From: Brachionus plicatilis
Taxonomy: Eukaryota; Rotifera; Eurotatoria; Ploima; Brachionidae
Reading direction: 5' to 3'
Length of the DNA stretch: 35,186 nt
Assembly (NCBI GenBank): GCA_010279815.1
Contig: QEOQ01000566.1
Location: forward strand, 11,520 to 46,705
The notes below the pieces were generated by a model. It made no database searches. It was not told the DNA's origin and saw nothing but the letters and a program-made list of their open reading frames with translations. Position 1 is the first letter of the stretch, and each line of letters opens with the position of its first letter. The position numbers were made by a program, and so were the translations under genes. Positions 18,157-29,307 of the stretch are shown here, one piece after another.

Positions 18157-18900
18157 TGTGAAATTTTAGTACAAAAATTACAGTACAAAAAGTAAAAACT
18201 TTAAAATTTTTTTCTAATTGTGCAAAAATGGTTCTGCAAAAAGTACAATATTGTACAAATTTGTACTAAAGAATTCCAAGCTCTGCAAAAATTCTGCAAT
18301 TTATTGCATACTTTAATCAAGGATTTTTTGATAGTGTGCATTTTACAGAAAATTGCAGAGTTTTTGCAGAGCTTGAAATTCTTTAGTACAAATTTGTACA
18401 ATATTGTACTTTTTGCAGAACCATTTTTGAACAATTAGAAAATAAATTACAAAGTTTTTACTGGTTTTGTGAATTTCTAATACAAATTTAACAAAAATTC
18501 TTCATTTTTTGATTTATTAAAATTAAATTTAATGAAAAATACTAGAAAAAATACTGAAACAATACTACTACTAGTACTATTAGTACTAGAAATAATACTA
18601 CAACATATTTTGTTGCACCTTTTTTACATAAAATGGAATTTTTATTTTCTTTTTTTTTAGTAAATCAAATCAATAATCTATTTAAATCCTATTGATTCTT
18701 TATTTTTTGTGATTTTTTGCATAAAAAAAATATTTTAAGTAAAAAAGGTGCAACAAAATATGTTGCACTATGTTGCAGCATTTTTTCTAACATTTCTTAT
18801 TAACTTTAATTTTAATATATAAAAAATTAAGAATTCGTATTTGAAATTCACAAAACGGTTTTTACTTTTTGTACTGTAATTTTTGTACTAAAATTTCACA
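18157..18900. repeat. Nested foldback element with perfect 43-bp terminal inverted repeats
   Basis: The arms 18157-18199 and 18858-18900 are perfect reverse complements over 43 bases (starting TGTGAAATTTTAGTAC). Inside are a long palindrome (about 18210-18303 against 18350-18441, 46-base loop) and a second inverted-repeat unit (18463-18855, GTTTTGTGAATTTC ends), which itself holds a further arm pair (CAACATATTTTGTTGCACC near 18601 and its inverse near 18747). No protein-coding capacity beyond mirror-image frames. Confidence 0.85.
18210..18441. repeat. Inner palindrome of the foldback element
   Basis: Each arm of about 92 bases contains TTCTGCAAAAAGTACAATA and GTACAAATTTGTACTAAAG, or the reverse complement, with only scattered mismatches. 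As RNA it would form one long hairpin. The overlapping frames on both strands arise from this symmetry. Confidence 0.8.
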
Positions 18901-20286
18901 TTTTCGATTGGCCATTAAAACTTATATTTTTTAACATTTAAATATTGATATTAAATATCTAAATATTTTGATTAAATATCATTTTTTTTTGCTTTTCAAT
19001 GATTATCAGTAATTATTAGACATAATATTTATTTATTATTTTTTAAAGCTATTTAAATGACTAAAAATAATTCAATATGTAAATTGATTTTGATCTTAAA
19101 TATTTGATTTGAAAATTCAATTTATATTTTTTCGATTGATTAAATCACAGCTCTTATACCCAAATCAATTAGAGTAGGAATCGAAAAGCTTTTAGAAATA
19201 GATAAATTTGGATTTTGATTTAATTTTAATGTCAGTTTCATATCTTACCAGACAATAGAACCTTAAGGGAATTAAAATCTATTAAAATTATTAGGAAATA
19301 AATTGCCTTTACTAATATCAGTTTACGCCTATTTTGACAATAAAAAAATCAAAAAATATAAATTTTAAAATCATTCAGAAAAATTGGAAATTATTTAGTA
19401 AGTAAAGTTGTTTATTTTAATAATGTTTTTCTGGTAGAGAAATTAAGAGATTAATTCAAGCGATCACTTTTTGCTTAATTTAATTATTTTTTTTATTTTT
19501 ATATAGAAATTGATGTCTTTTGCACTAAATTTGATAGTAAAATTCCAATTTTCATATAATTTGGATGACAGTAAAATCGAATTTTTTTAGTATAAGATAT
19601 TTCAATTTTTCTAGATATTTTAATTCACATCTCCGTAAATTTTTGCCTGTTTCTTTTCATCGAACTTCAAATTCACTTTGTTATTTTTACCATATTTTAT
19701 TTTTGAAATAAACTTAAATATAGCTTAATTTTCATACATAATGTCTAATGATCACTTATTTTTCTAGCAACAATTTGAATTAAATTCAAAATAAGTTAAG
19801 TTTTTAGAATTAATTCGAAAATTAGAAAAAAACTAATAAGAAAATTGGATAAAGATTATTTTTATATTCTTGCAGATATTAGTTTAATTTTTTAGTAGAA
19901 TACAGGCGATCATTGGAAATAGGAGCAAGAAAAAAGGGATATATATTTTAAAATTTGTTTATAATTTTTTATTTGATGATAAAAATAAAATCAAATAAAT
20001 TCTATCATTATTTAATATTTTTTTCCTATTTCTTATACATAAACAATCTTAATAATCAATAATACTTAGTAATTCTAAGTCTTGATGGCTAAATTCTAAA
20101 ATTAGTGACGTCTGATTGGAATCGATTATTTGAATTAAATGAATCTTAAAATATTAATTTCAAAAAAAAGTAAATCCCCGAGGTATAATTTTGTTGTTAG
20201 TTAAAATATTCTGAAAAAATTTGCTTTTTAAATAATTTTAAAAATTCTTTTATTTAGATTTATTTTTTTAAGAAAAATTTTTACAA
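18901..20286. other. AT-rich intergenic, upstream of receptor copy 2
   Basis: No open frame, repeat or RNA gene that I can support. It contains the presumptive promoter of the gene at 20287. Confidence 0.4.
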
Positions 20287-22515
20287 ATGAAGAATTTAAT
20301 TTCAATTATTTTATTCAATGCCGTTTTTACTGCAGTATGTGAAGATAACAAAACTTGCAGAAATTACAAAATTATAAAGCGAACACCATTACTTAATCTA
20401 AATTATTTATTGGATGTTAATATAAACTATCAGTCTAAAATTGGTATAAATTTCAATTGTTTTGACATTAATTTCTATAGTTATAATCTTAACATTTTAC
20501 CGATAAAAATGATTACATTAGATGGTTCATTCAATTTTCAAGAGCCTTTAATTAATTCAGATAGAGGAATCAGTTTAAACTTTATAAAAATTAATTCATT
20601 TGATTTAAATACTCGTTTTTTTTTTCATCTAAGTAAAAAAATATTTATTAGCCTTATCTATTTTTTTTATTCGCAGTTTAAAATTTTATCAAATGGTACA
20701 GAAAATTGTTTTATAAATGGGAAGGAAAATTTTCCTATTTTTTTTAAAGGAGTAAAAGTTGGATTGGGATTCAGTGTTCGCTATTTTGAACAAACATGTC
20801 CACTCATTTTTTCAAACTCAGACATTGATTTGCTTCAGATCTATGGTCTAACAAAAACTTTTTTAAAAAGAAATATACTTGGGTTTTCAACCATAAATGA
20901 AAAAATCAACTCATCTATTAAAAATTTAGAAATTAAAGCCTACAAAATAGATTTATTTGAAAGCATTTTTGATTCAAATGTATTTGAGAATGTTCATTAT
21001 TTAGATTTGAAAGGTGAAATTAGAATAATTTCAATCGAAAAATTGAAAAAGCTTGAATCAATCGATATTGAATTAAACAATTTAATTTATTTTATTTATT
21101 TTAATCGAAAAATGTTCAGTAAATTAGATTCAGATGCTGAAGCTAAATTATATTTGCTAAAAATTTACAGAGTAGATTACGAATTCCCAGAAGAAGATAT
21201 ATGCTACTTTAAAAGTCTTTATTTCTTTAAAAAGATAAATGTAGAATATTCAAGTAATTATCTTCCTTGTTCTTGCACTTTATTGCTTTTACTGAATTTA
21301 ACTAGATCAGCAGATTTGTTTATTTTTTTCCAAAAGTGTAACGAAATACCAAATGTTGAAGAATGCAAAATCGAGAGCAAATTAAATAAATGTGATTCTT
21401 CATTTTTTTCCAAAACTTCAAAATACTCTGCCGAAGATTTGATATTTGATTCAGAAATCTTAAATTTTCTAACAATCTTTATGACACCAATATTTTCCAT
21501 GGCCGCAATCATAACCAATTTGATGAACCTAAAAATTCTATCAAATATTCCAAAAGATAAGTTTTCTGCTTCAAATAAACTAATGATTGTCAATAGCGTA
21601 ATAAATTTGGTCTACTCTGTGATATATTGCATTCATTTGGTCAACAAATGTGTTTATGTGAATGGAATATTTTGTTCAGCAATTCTGCGAGAAAGATTTG
21701 TTCAGCTATTCGACATTATTTTTGTTGAGTTTTTATTGAGTGTTTTAAAGATATGGTCGAATGCATCAATCATTGGTATATCATGGCTAAGACTTAGTCT
21801 TTTGATCAAAGACAAACCATGGGTTAAAAGAATAAGCAAATTTCAAGAAGAGAAATGGTCAAAGATATTTGTAATATGTTTTTTAGTGACTAGTATTATT
21901 ATTTCTATGGATAAACTGTTTGTTGTTCGCGTGAATGAGCAGTTTTTTGTAATGGACGAAACTGACTATGAGGAATTTCCGAACAAAAACACTTTTTTAC
22001 TCGACAGTTTTCGTGGTGTAGGACAGCATTCTTTGGATGGTGTTTATTTTCATGGAAAGAATGCCATTATTTTTTATGTTTTTTTCGTCTGCAACTTTAT
22101 TCTAAATGATCTTTTAGTTTATTTTTTACTATTTGTACTAGACATTTCAATTCTTTATTTTTTTCGTAATACAATCAAAGATAAAGACAATTTGGCATTA
22201 AAACTAAAAATGAATGAAAATAGTAAACTTAAAGGCGTTAAAATAAAAGTATATGCTACCATTTTTTTGAATCTAATGATTGTTTTTATTTTAAAATTTG
22301 CTCACTTCGGAGTCTCGTTTTTTGTGTTTATGAAAAAATTATTTTCAAATTTAAATGATTCAAATATTTGCTTCTATTACAGTAGAGTGTGCACAAATTA
22401 TCTAGAATTTAGTGAACAATTTTATATCTTATCAAATGCTTATTCCATTATTCTATTTAGAAATTTAAACAAAGACTTTAAAATATCTTTTGACAAAATT
22501 TTTAACATCTTTTAA
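20287..22515 (+). CDS. Intronless 7TM receptor with leucine-rich-like ectodomain, copy 2
   Basis: 742 residues in one frame, a close paralogue of the gene at 5354 with the same layout: signal-peptide-like start (about 1-18), cysteine-containing ectodomain ending PCSCTL, seven TM segments, a cysteine before TM3, WLRLSLL after TM3 and SNAYSIILF with RNLNKDFK at TM7. The start is the first ATG and is followed at once by a hydrophobic signal. Differences from copy 1 cluster in the first 22 residues (the signal peptides are unrelated in sequence), in scattered ectodomain positions and in the TM4-TM5 loop (LDSFRGVGQHSLDGVYF against LNRFRDLGHHSVDGVHF). An AATAAA lies at 22554, about 40 bases after the stop. 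I infer a lineage-specific surface receptor, possibly chemosensory; no ligand can be proposed. Confidence 0.85.
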   Translation: MKNLISIILFNAVFTAVCEDNKTCRNYKIIKRTPLLNLNYLLDVNINYQSKIGINFNCFDINFYSYNLNILPIKMITLDGSFNFQEPLINSDRGISLNFIKINSFDLNTRFFFHLSKKIFISLIYFFYSQFKILSNGTENCFINGKENFPIFFKGVKVGLGFSVRYFEQTCPLIFSNSDIDLLQIYGLTKTFLKRNILGFSTINEKINSSIKNLEIKAYKIDLFESIFDSNVFENVHYLDLKGEIRIISIEKLKKLESIDIELNNLIYFIYFNRKMFSKLDSDAEAKLYLLKIYRVDYEFPEEDICYFKSLYFFKKINVEYSSNYLPCSCTLLLLLNLTRSADLFIFFQKCNEIPNVEECKIESKLNKCDSSFFSKTSKYSAEDLIFDSEILNFLTIFMTPIFSMAAIITNLMNLKILSNIPKDKFSASNKLMIVNSVINLVYSVIYCIHLVNKCVYVNGIFCSAILRERFVQLFDIIFVEFLLSVLKIWSNASIIGISWLRLSLLIKDKPWVKRISKFQEEKWSKIFVICFLVTSIIISMDKLFVVRVNEQFFVMDETDYEEFPNKNTFLLDSFRGVGQHSLDGVYFHGKNAIIFYVFFVCNFILNDLLVYFLLFVLDISILYFFRNTIKDKDNLALKLKMNENSKLKGVKIKVYATIFLNLMIVFILKFAHFGVSFFVFMKKLFSNLNDSNICFYYSRVCTNYLEFSEQFYILSNAYSIILFRNLNKDFKISFDKIFNIF

Positions 22516-22594
22516 ATGTATCATTAAATTTGATGAAATTAAAATATTAATTCAATAAAAAATAAGGATTGATTTAACAATTATTTTTATTAAC

Positions 22595-24297
22595 ATACTA
22601 TAAATAAAATTTCTTTTTTTTTTCCATGTTAAAAAGATAGGAAAAAAAAATTAGCGAATCGCTATGTTAAAGGATTTGTATATGAGGTTTGCACTCTTCC
22701 TCCATTTTTTATTAAATTTAAAACAAATATAAACTTTACAAATTGTCTTGAATTTGAAAAATTTAAGCTTTTTTTAGGCGGTTAATCAATTACATTTAAA
22801 AAAAATTGTGGGAAAAAATTCAAAATTAGAAAAGAAATGGTTTAATTTTTTGTGTTTGAATTATAAAATGTATCCAATGTTGAAATAACATTGAAAAAGT
22901 GCGATGTTTCAAATATTTTTTTCAGTTTCAAATAAAAAATAATTTTAAGCAATCCTATTTCTTTTTTTAATAGAATAGAAAATTTCTGAATTATTTAGAA
23001 ATGTGAAAAAAATATTGAAAATTCTTTATTTTACTTTTAAATGAGTTCAGATCATTCTTTAAATTTAAAGATTTGGCTTAAAAGATTAAAAAAAAGTCAG
23101 TAAAAAAATGTATTGGCATTTTTTTCTTTTTTAAAATTTTGCCCTCAGAAATCGATTTCTTTATTGATCAAATATAAATATTCATCTTTATTCATGTTCT
23201 TATTTTTGGCCAAAAAATCAAAAAAATGATTGCCAGGTCTAATTGACCCGACCGGGCTTTAACGGTTTAAAAAAATGGGACTTTCTAGGGATAAAAAAAT
23301 TTTAAAATGAGCTGGAAAATATTCTAAAAGAGGAAACAGAAAAGGAGAATCACAGAAAATCCTAGAACAAGATGTTTGTTATCTTGGTGATTATGCTTTA
23401 TCAAATGAGGCTTAAAAAACAAGAAGCATTCACTAAATTTCACTATATTCAATTAAAAAAATAAAATAATTCTTTGTATTTTTTATTAAATGGAAAATTT
23501 TCTGTTTCACCTTTAAAGTACCTCCATTCATTCATTTATTAAGAATTAAATTTTGTATTGGAATTTTTGTATGAAAATTCACATGGTCAATTTTTGAATA
23601 TATTTTGAGTAAAACAATTTGTCTAGAAAAAAAACTATTTTCATCAGAATTTGCAGTTGATGCAACGATGACGAACACTCTTCATCCTCTATTCAAACGA
23701 AAATAATCACCACCCGTTACATCCTTAGATGGGAATTGACATTTTCATATGGTCTGATTATGTTTATTTTGCACTAAAAAAAAGAACTTTTCTTCGATTT
23801 CTATGTTAATCTCTTTTATTTAAGTTTAAAGATGAATATTTATATTTGATCAATAAAGAAATCGATTTCTGAGGGCAAAATTTTAAAAAAGAAAAACTTG
23901 CATTGAAAAAATACCAATACATTTTTTTTCAGCAAGAAAATTTAGTATTTCGGGCAATGAACACTATTTGTCAGCTTTAGAAACTGGGCTTAATACAAAT
24001 ATTTACATTAATTCAGAAATGAAAACTACCCGCTAATATGAAAAAATTCATCAACTATTAGAAGAATTCAATTCAATTCAATTCAAGGCCTACTAACGTT
24101 TGTAATTTCTTAGTCTAAAAGCCCATTATTGGAACAAAATTGGCAAAATTTATATCTGAATTTTACGATAGAAAAAAAAAACTCAAAGGAAAGAAAAATA
24201 CCTTTATCCTAGCTATTAAATAAAAAAGTTTAAAAAAAAACATAAATAACTCTACTAAAACCCGATAAACCAATAAAGCAGGTGAGGTGCTGTGTTA
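22595..24297. other. Extra DNA separating the two halves of the duplicated spacer
   Basis: In the first receptor unit the flanks of this segment are contiguous (at about 7656), so about 1.7 kb was inserted here or lost there. It contains the inverted-repeat element 23101-23930 and an (AATTC)4 microsatellite at 24065-24084. No coding sequence. Confidence 0.6.
23101..23930. repeat. Element with long inverted repeats
   Basis: The left arm 23101-23191 and right arm 23829-23930 are inverted copies. The part around TTTTGCCCTCAGAAATCG and GATCAAATATAAATATTCAT is perfect; a small indel (GCAAGT / GC) lies toward the outer end. The interior of about 640 bp is AT-rich and non-coding, with one GC-rich patch (GACCCGACCGGGC at about 23246). 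It resembles a non-autonomous DNA transposon; the superfamily is unclear. Confidence 0.7.
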
Positions 24298-24520
24298 ATT
24301 AAGAAAATTGAAAAAAAATACAGACTAAAAAAGATTTTTTTACGAAGTTTTTTTATCAACAAAAATTTTTCAGGTTTATAACTTAATACAATTTTTTTTA
24401 GTAAATAAAATATTCCAACAAATCTCTAAAATCATATACACTATTAATTTGCCACAAGGTTTTTTGATAATTTACGAAGTTTTACCAAAGTTTCTCTCCA
24501 AAAGGCCCAAAAAATTGTCA
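24298..24520. repeat. Duplicated receptor spacer, second unit
   Basis: It matches 7658-7880 in the same orientation (see the entry at 7595). After it, to about 24710, only AT-rich sequence is seen. Confidence 0.7.
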
Positions 24521-24711
24521 ATGAATTGAATTTATTACAATAGGGATTTTTTTATTAACTTTCATAAATTTTTTAATAATTTCAATTTTTTTTTTTTTCG
24601 TTTATCATATCTTAAAATAGTATTTTAGGTGAATTAAATGCATACATTTAATTTAGGTTTTTTACGCTTTGTAAGTCAAATGTATTAAAAAATTTTGATT
24701 TTTTATTTAGT

Positions 24712-24905
24712 AATAGTATTAGTGGTATTACTAGTTATGACTGTAGCTCTCTTGCCAGCGAGTGTGCTGAAAATGCACACTAAGATAGCTGATGTGATTG
24801 AATGCTGCTCATCAATCAATGCCTGCTTTAAAGCTGTTAACATTAGAGGCTTCAACTAATTGATTTGGCAGCGAGTACCATATGCTTGTGGTTCTTTTGA
24901 AAAAA
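24712..24905 (-). pseudogene. 3' end of a CR1-like LINE (severely 5'-truncated)
   Basis: The minus strand reads RTTSIWYSLPNQLVEASN, then NSFKAGID and two stops. This is the standard C-terminus of CR1/Jockey-type RT proteins (R...W..LP..vV.A.s...FK..lD; compare WNNLAS...NSFKARLD in LINE-B). The stops are followed by a short 3' UTR with a stem AGTGTGC/GCACACT (24761-24767 with 24775-24781) and a TAATAC/ACTAAT-type tail. It is a typical extremely truncated insertion. Confidence 0.7.
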
Positions 24906-25057
24906 AAATTGCCACTATGTTGGAACCTAAATGAAAATAAAATGAGAAAATAAAAAAAAATAAAATGAAAATTTTATTTTAATGATATTTTGTTAAAAAA
25001 TTTTGGGAAACTTTCACTTTGTTTTTTTTAAATTTAAATTTTTGGATTGTAATATTG

Positions 25058-27420
25058 TTAATGTTCAATGTTTTTATTTAAAGTTGCATTTGAATTTTTT
25101 TTTCTAAAGAAAATATTTTTAAATGATAATTTAAAAGCTTTGTTAAGATTACAAAAAAGCAAAATTGTATAAGCATTCGGAATTAAAAAAAACAATTCGC
25201 TAAATTCAAGAATATTTGAACAAATACGACTATAATAAAAACAAATGTTTAATCTGTCTGACTTGTTGGATAGTAATTTTTTGAATAGAATAAACAAATT
25301 AATCGAAAAATGAAACGATTTCAATAAGAATATAAAAATTAAATTTACAATCACAGTACTCGAGATTCTAGATTCAATATTTTCAAGTAATTCTTTTGCT
25401 CTATCATCAACTTGATTTTTTTTTTTGAATTTTTTCTTTGATTCAATATGCTGCTTTAAAAAATACAACATTATTAAATCCAGTGCAAGCATCATAAGAT
25501 AAACTAAAAAATCATTTAGAATAAAATTTGCAAAATAAAATACATAAAAAATATAGGAAATTGTACCAGAAAAAATAATTTCTTTAAAATTTTGATTTAA
25601 GCTTACATTTCTATACAGAATACTTATGAAACTATTTTTGTTCGGAAATTCCTCATAGTCAGTTTCGTCCATTACAAAAAACTGCTCATTCACGCGAACA
25701 ACAAACAGTTTATCCATAGAAATAATAATACTAGTCACTAAAAAACATATTACAAATATCTTTGACCATTTCTCTTCTTGAAATTTGCTTATTCTTTTAA
25801 CCCATGGTTTGTCTTTGATCAAAAGACTAAGTCTTAGCCATGATATACCAATGATTGATGCATTCGACCATATCTTTAAAACACTCAATAAAAACTCAAC
25901 AAAAATAATGTCGAATAGCTGAACAAATCTTTCTCGCAGAATTGCTGAACAAAATATTCCATTCACATAAATACATTTGTTGATCAAATGAATGCAATAT
26001 ATCACAGAGTAGACCAAATTAATTACTCTATTGACAATCATTAGTTTATTTGAAGCAGAAAACTTATCTTTTGGAATATTTGATAGAATTTTTAGGTTCA
26101 TCAAATTGGTTATGATTGCGGCCATGGAAAATATTGGTATCAAAATAATGGTTGAAAAATTTAGTATTTCTGATACAAATATCAAATCTGTATAAGAAAT
26201 TTTGGACTTTTTTTGATAATTTTTTGGCTGATGGCAATTTTCTAAAATTAAATCAAAAATAATTTTTTCAAAAACTTGTTCAAATGAACAACTCATTAAA
26301 CTTAATGTAATTTTATATTTTTCAGTAAAATTAAGGATTCTTTCACTAAAAACACTCTTTCTGTTTATCATTTTTAATGTGCTGGTGCATTTAATCGCAT
26401 TTGTACTAATGAAAATTAATGTTGTATTAGAAGTATAGTAATCCTTGAATACACAAAAATCTTCATCTGGAAAATGATAGTCTTCAGGCACTTTCAATTG
26501 AATAATTCTAGTAGCATTTTCTTTTTTTATAATAAATTCTTTCAATGAATTAAAATTGTTGTAAATAAATTTTTTAAAATTTTCAATGGACAATTCCAAA
26601 TAAACAAGATTGTGAAATTTATTAAGAAAGTCTTTTTTGACTAGTCTAAATGATCCATGAAGATACAAATAGACGCTGTTCTCAAAAACATGTCGATTCA
26701 GCAATTCATTGTCCAAATCCAACATATAAGAATGAAAAGAAAGATGTCTAATTTGACTATTAATTGAGCTGTTTAAATATATGAATCCAAGAAGGTTTCT
26801 TTTTAAAAATGTATTAGACAAACCATAAAACTGGAGAAAATAAATTTTAGATTTGAAAAAAATTAAAGGACATGTGTTTCTTGAATAGCGTACAGAAAAT
26901 CCGAACCCCACCTCCGAAATTCTTTGAAAAAAAATTATATCTTTGGATCCGTTAGTGGAGCAAACGTTGGACCCATTAAAAATAATATTTAATTCTGAAT
27001 AGTAAAATTGAATCGAGTAAATATCGACTAAATTATTAAATTTTAAAAATAAATTTGAATTTAAATCAAAACCTTTTATTCTAGCGAATTTTATTTCTAT
27101 TCCATTTTTTTGCTTTGTCTTAGGCATCTTAAACTTAATTGACTGATCAAATATAATTCTTTTATTTGGTATAAATTTTAAGGAATATAAAAAATCTTCT
27201 AAATTAATGCAGTTGAGATCAAAAGGTCTAAAATAATCAAATTAGATATAATTAATGAAAAATGAAAGCTTATCAGGTCATTTTTTTCGTCTAAAACTTT
27301 TATTTTTGTATTTATTGGTTCACATGACTTGCCATCCAAAATCGCTTTTGTGCCATTTATTTTTTTCAAAAAAAAATTTCCTAAAATTAACGAAATTAGA
27401 ATTTTGTTCTCTAAATACAT
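25058..27420 (-). pseudogene. 7TM receptor with leucine-rich-like ectodomain, copy 3, one frameshift
   Basis: An N-terminal frame (27420-27199, starting MYLENKILISLILGNFFLKK, a good signal peptide) and a long frame (open from about 27241 to 25058) together match the whole receptor layout. The join lies within about 27199-27241, where the first frame loses homology and the second resumes with FDLNC and FIPNKRIIFDQSIKF, equivalent to FNCFD and LPIKMITLDCSFNF of copy 1. A single-base shift near an A/T run would explain it, either a real mutation or a sequencing error. The ectodomain and the TM5-TM7 part differ strongly from copies 1 and 2, but the TM1-TM4 block (25634-26138) is almost identical to copy 2. 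TM7 reads PNAYTILLF, then CNLNKAFK. It lies convergent to copy 2. Confidence 0.8.
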
Positions 27421-28284
27421 TTTAATGAATTAAGATAAGTCTTATCTCTTTTTATATTGTCTCATTAATCATTAAAATAAATCCCTTAAGAGATTCAAAG
27501 GCACGTTTTTCTAAATATTTTTTATTTTATAACAAAAATAAAATCTCTGATGATAAAGGAATCTTGTAAATGGAATTTCGAGCCAAAAATCGTTTCTTTC
27601 ACTTATGCTTTTCAGCTAAATAGAGATAGTTATAAATTTGAATCATAAAAAAAATTGCAAATTTTTTGAAAAATATTAACAAATTAGACAAAAAAATTTC
27701 CCACTTATTTATTTGTTATCTTAATGGACATTCACTTAAATTAAACTAGAGTACCTAACACATTTTATTGTAAACGATGTGGAAAATAACATAGGTTTTA
27801 CTTTCAAGTAAGGAATTTATAACATTCTTATTTAGTATCTAATGTTTTTATATTCATTTGTAATAATCATCAAAGATATTTATTCCAAGTGAATAGCTTT
27901 TATCAATATTTTTTTTATGATCATGCAAAAATATGAGGAATGGTAAGACATATGATCAAAATAGCCTCTTAAATATTAGATGCTTGCCAAACAATTTTAA
28001 AAAATGTAAATACTCACATTCTTTAAAAATAAAACCTTTAAATTAAAAAAATAAAAGCTATGAATGCTGAAAAATTCTAAAATGAAAGAAAAGGTAACAA
28101 TACTAAGAGGAAATAATTTTTTAATAGTTTTCTTTTATTTTTTTAATTAATTTTGAATTAAGCTTTAAATTTTTTTACAATAATTTTCAGTGATCGATCT
28201 CCCTAATTAATATTAATCTTGTTTATTAAAAAAATCCCCCAGATAAAAAAAAATTCAAATAAAATAAAAAAATTAAAATAAGCT
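27421..28284. other. AT-rich intergenic, 5' of receptor copy 3
   Basis: No open frame or repeat recognised. Confidence 0.4.
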
Positions 28285-28336
28285 ACTGTAACACCTCATG
28301 TGCCTCAGGCCTGTCTCTCTCTCTTTTCTTTATATA

Positions 28337-28510
28337 CAGTGTGACCTCGATTTTGTGATACGTCTGGGTAAACCAAAAAAATTTCACAAAATTAAAATTT
28401 CACAAATTCGAACACATTTTGTGTGTTTTTTGATTTTGTGCGTCACACAGATTTTTTTCACAAAATTAAGATTTCACAAAATAAGGGGTAACAAAATCGA
28501 GGTCAGACTG
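28337..28510. mobile_element. Pogo/Tigger-like MITE, TA target duplication
   Basis: A 174-bp element flanked by TA on each side. The left end is CAGTGTGACCTCGATTTTGT and the right end, reverse-complemented, is CAGTCTGACCTCGATTTTGT (one mismatch in 20). CAGT ends with an ACCTCGAT core and TA duplication match the pogo/Tigger branch of Tc1/mariner. The interior repeats TTTCACAAAAT-type words and is non-coding. Confidence 0.85.
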
Positions 28511-28631
28511 TATTTATGTTGAATTTTAGTTTAGGTTAGAGTTTTTTTAGATTAAGAAGAGAAAATCTTCTTTTTAATTTATTTAATAGTGCCACGCTAT
28601 TAAACTATGAAGTGATGTAAAATAATTTTTA

Positions 28632-28940
28632 TTGAGTTTAACCCTAAACTACAACGCTTTTTTATTTCATCAACCTTGTCTTGTAGAACGAATTTTGAAT
28701 TCTAATATTGAACTTCCTTTTGAACTCTTCCTTGATATTTCAAGGAGCTGTAGGAAATTTATAATAGGAGGTGATCTCAACGCGAAAACTAAAAGTTTAG
28801 GTTGTTTGAGAGAAAATGAGAATGGTCTTATCTTAGAGAAAATTCTTAACAAGCTCAGTATCTCGGTAATTAATGATAAGACTCCATCATATAATAAATT
28901 TATAACGGAATTTTCTGAAGTCCTTGATATTTTTTTATAA
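28632..28940 (+). pseudogene. LINE-C copy 1 endonuclease fragment
   Basis: 102 open codons contain FIIGGDLNAKTKSLGC (the GDxN catalytic block), GLILEKILN and SEVLDIFL (the D of the later catalytic block), in the order found in AP-type LINE endonucleases. The N-terminal catalytic Asn and Glu blocks and the terminal SDH are missing. Confidence 0.75.
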
Positions 28941-28964
28941 TCCCGTCTTCAGATAGAATTGAAT

Positions 28965-29307
28965 TAATTTAATAAAATATCTCTCAAATAGAAAATGGGG
29001 TCTAAAGCCAAAAACATTAGGTAATCTTTACAAATCCTTAATAGGATCAATTTTGTATTATTCTTTTCCTTGTTTAAATTCATTCTCAGAAGCTAGCATC
29101 AAAAAAATACAAGTTATTCAAAATTCAGCAGTTCAATCTATTTTGAAGCTCAAATATGATACCCCTTCCAATATTATACACCTAGAGGCCTTCAATAAAC
29201 TAGATCTATTAACAGTTTCAAATCGACTTTTTGAGTTGAGTGAGAGATATATCATGGCAGGATTGAGTCATTCTGTTCCAGTGGGCGTCAGACTGGTGGA
29301 AGAATAA
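28965..29307 (+). pseudogene. LINE-C copy 1 RT C-terminal fragment
   Basis: The frame reads KWGLKPKTLGNLYKSLIGSI, LYYSFPCLN and KKIQVIQNSAVQSILKL. This is the post-polymerase region of LINE RTs (Y..LI.S.L.Y......IQN.A.R.IL). A TAA at 29305 is followed in frame by RDVSNQDISIEYPTPIAT and a second stop at 29360, so the first stop is probably a mutation. Confidence 0.7.

Noticed and set aside
18201..18438. Overlapping open frames of 72-77 codons on both strands
   Set aside because: They are mirror images produced by the palindrome 18210-18441; no codon constraint or homology.
23230..23270. GACCCGACCGGGC patch as a possible piggyBac-type end
   Set aside because: A short match only, no TTAA boundary or second end found.
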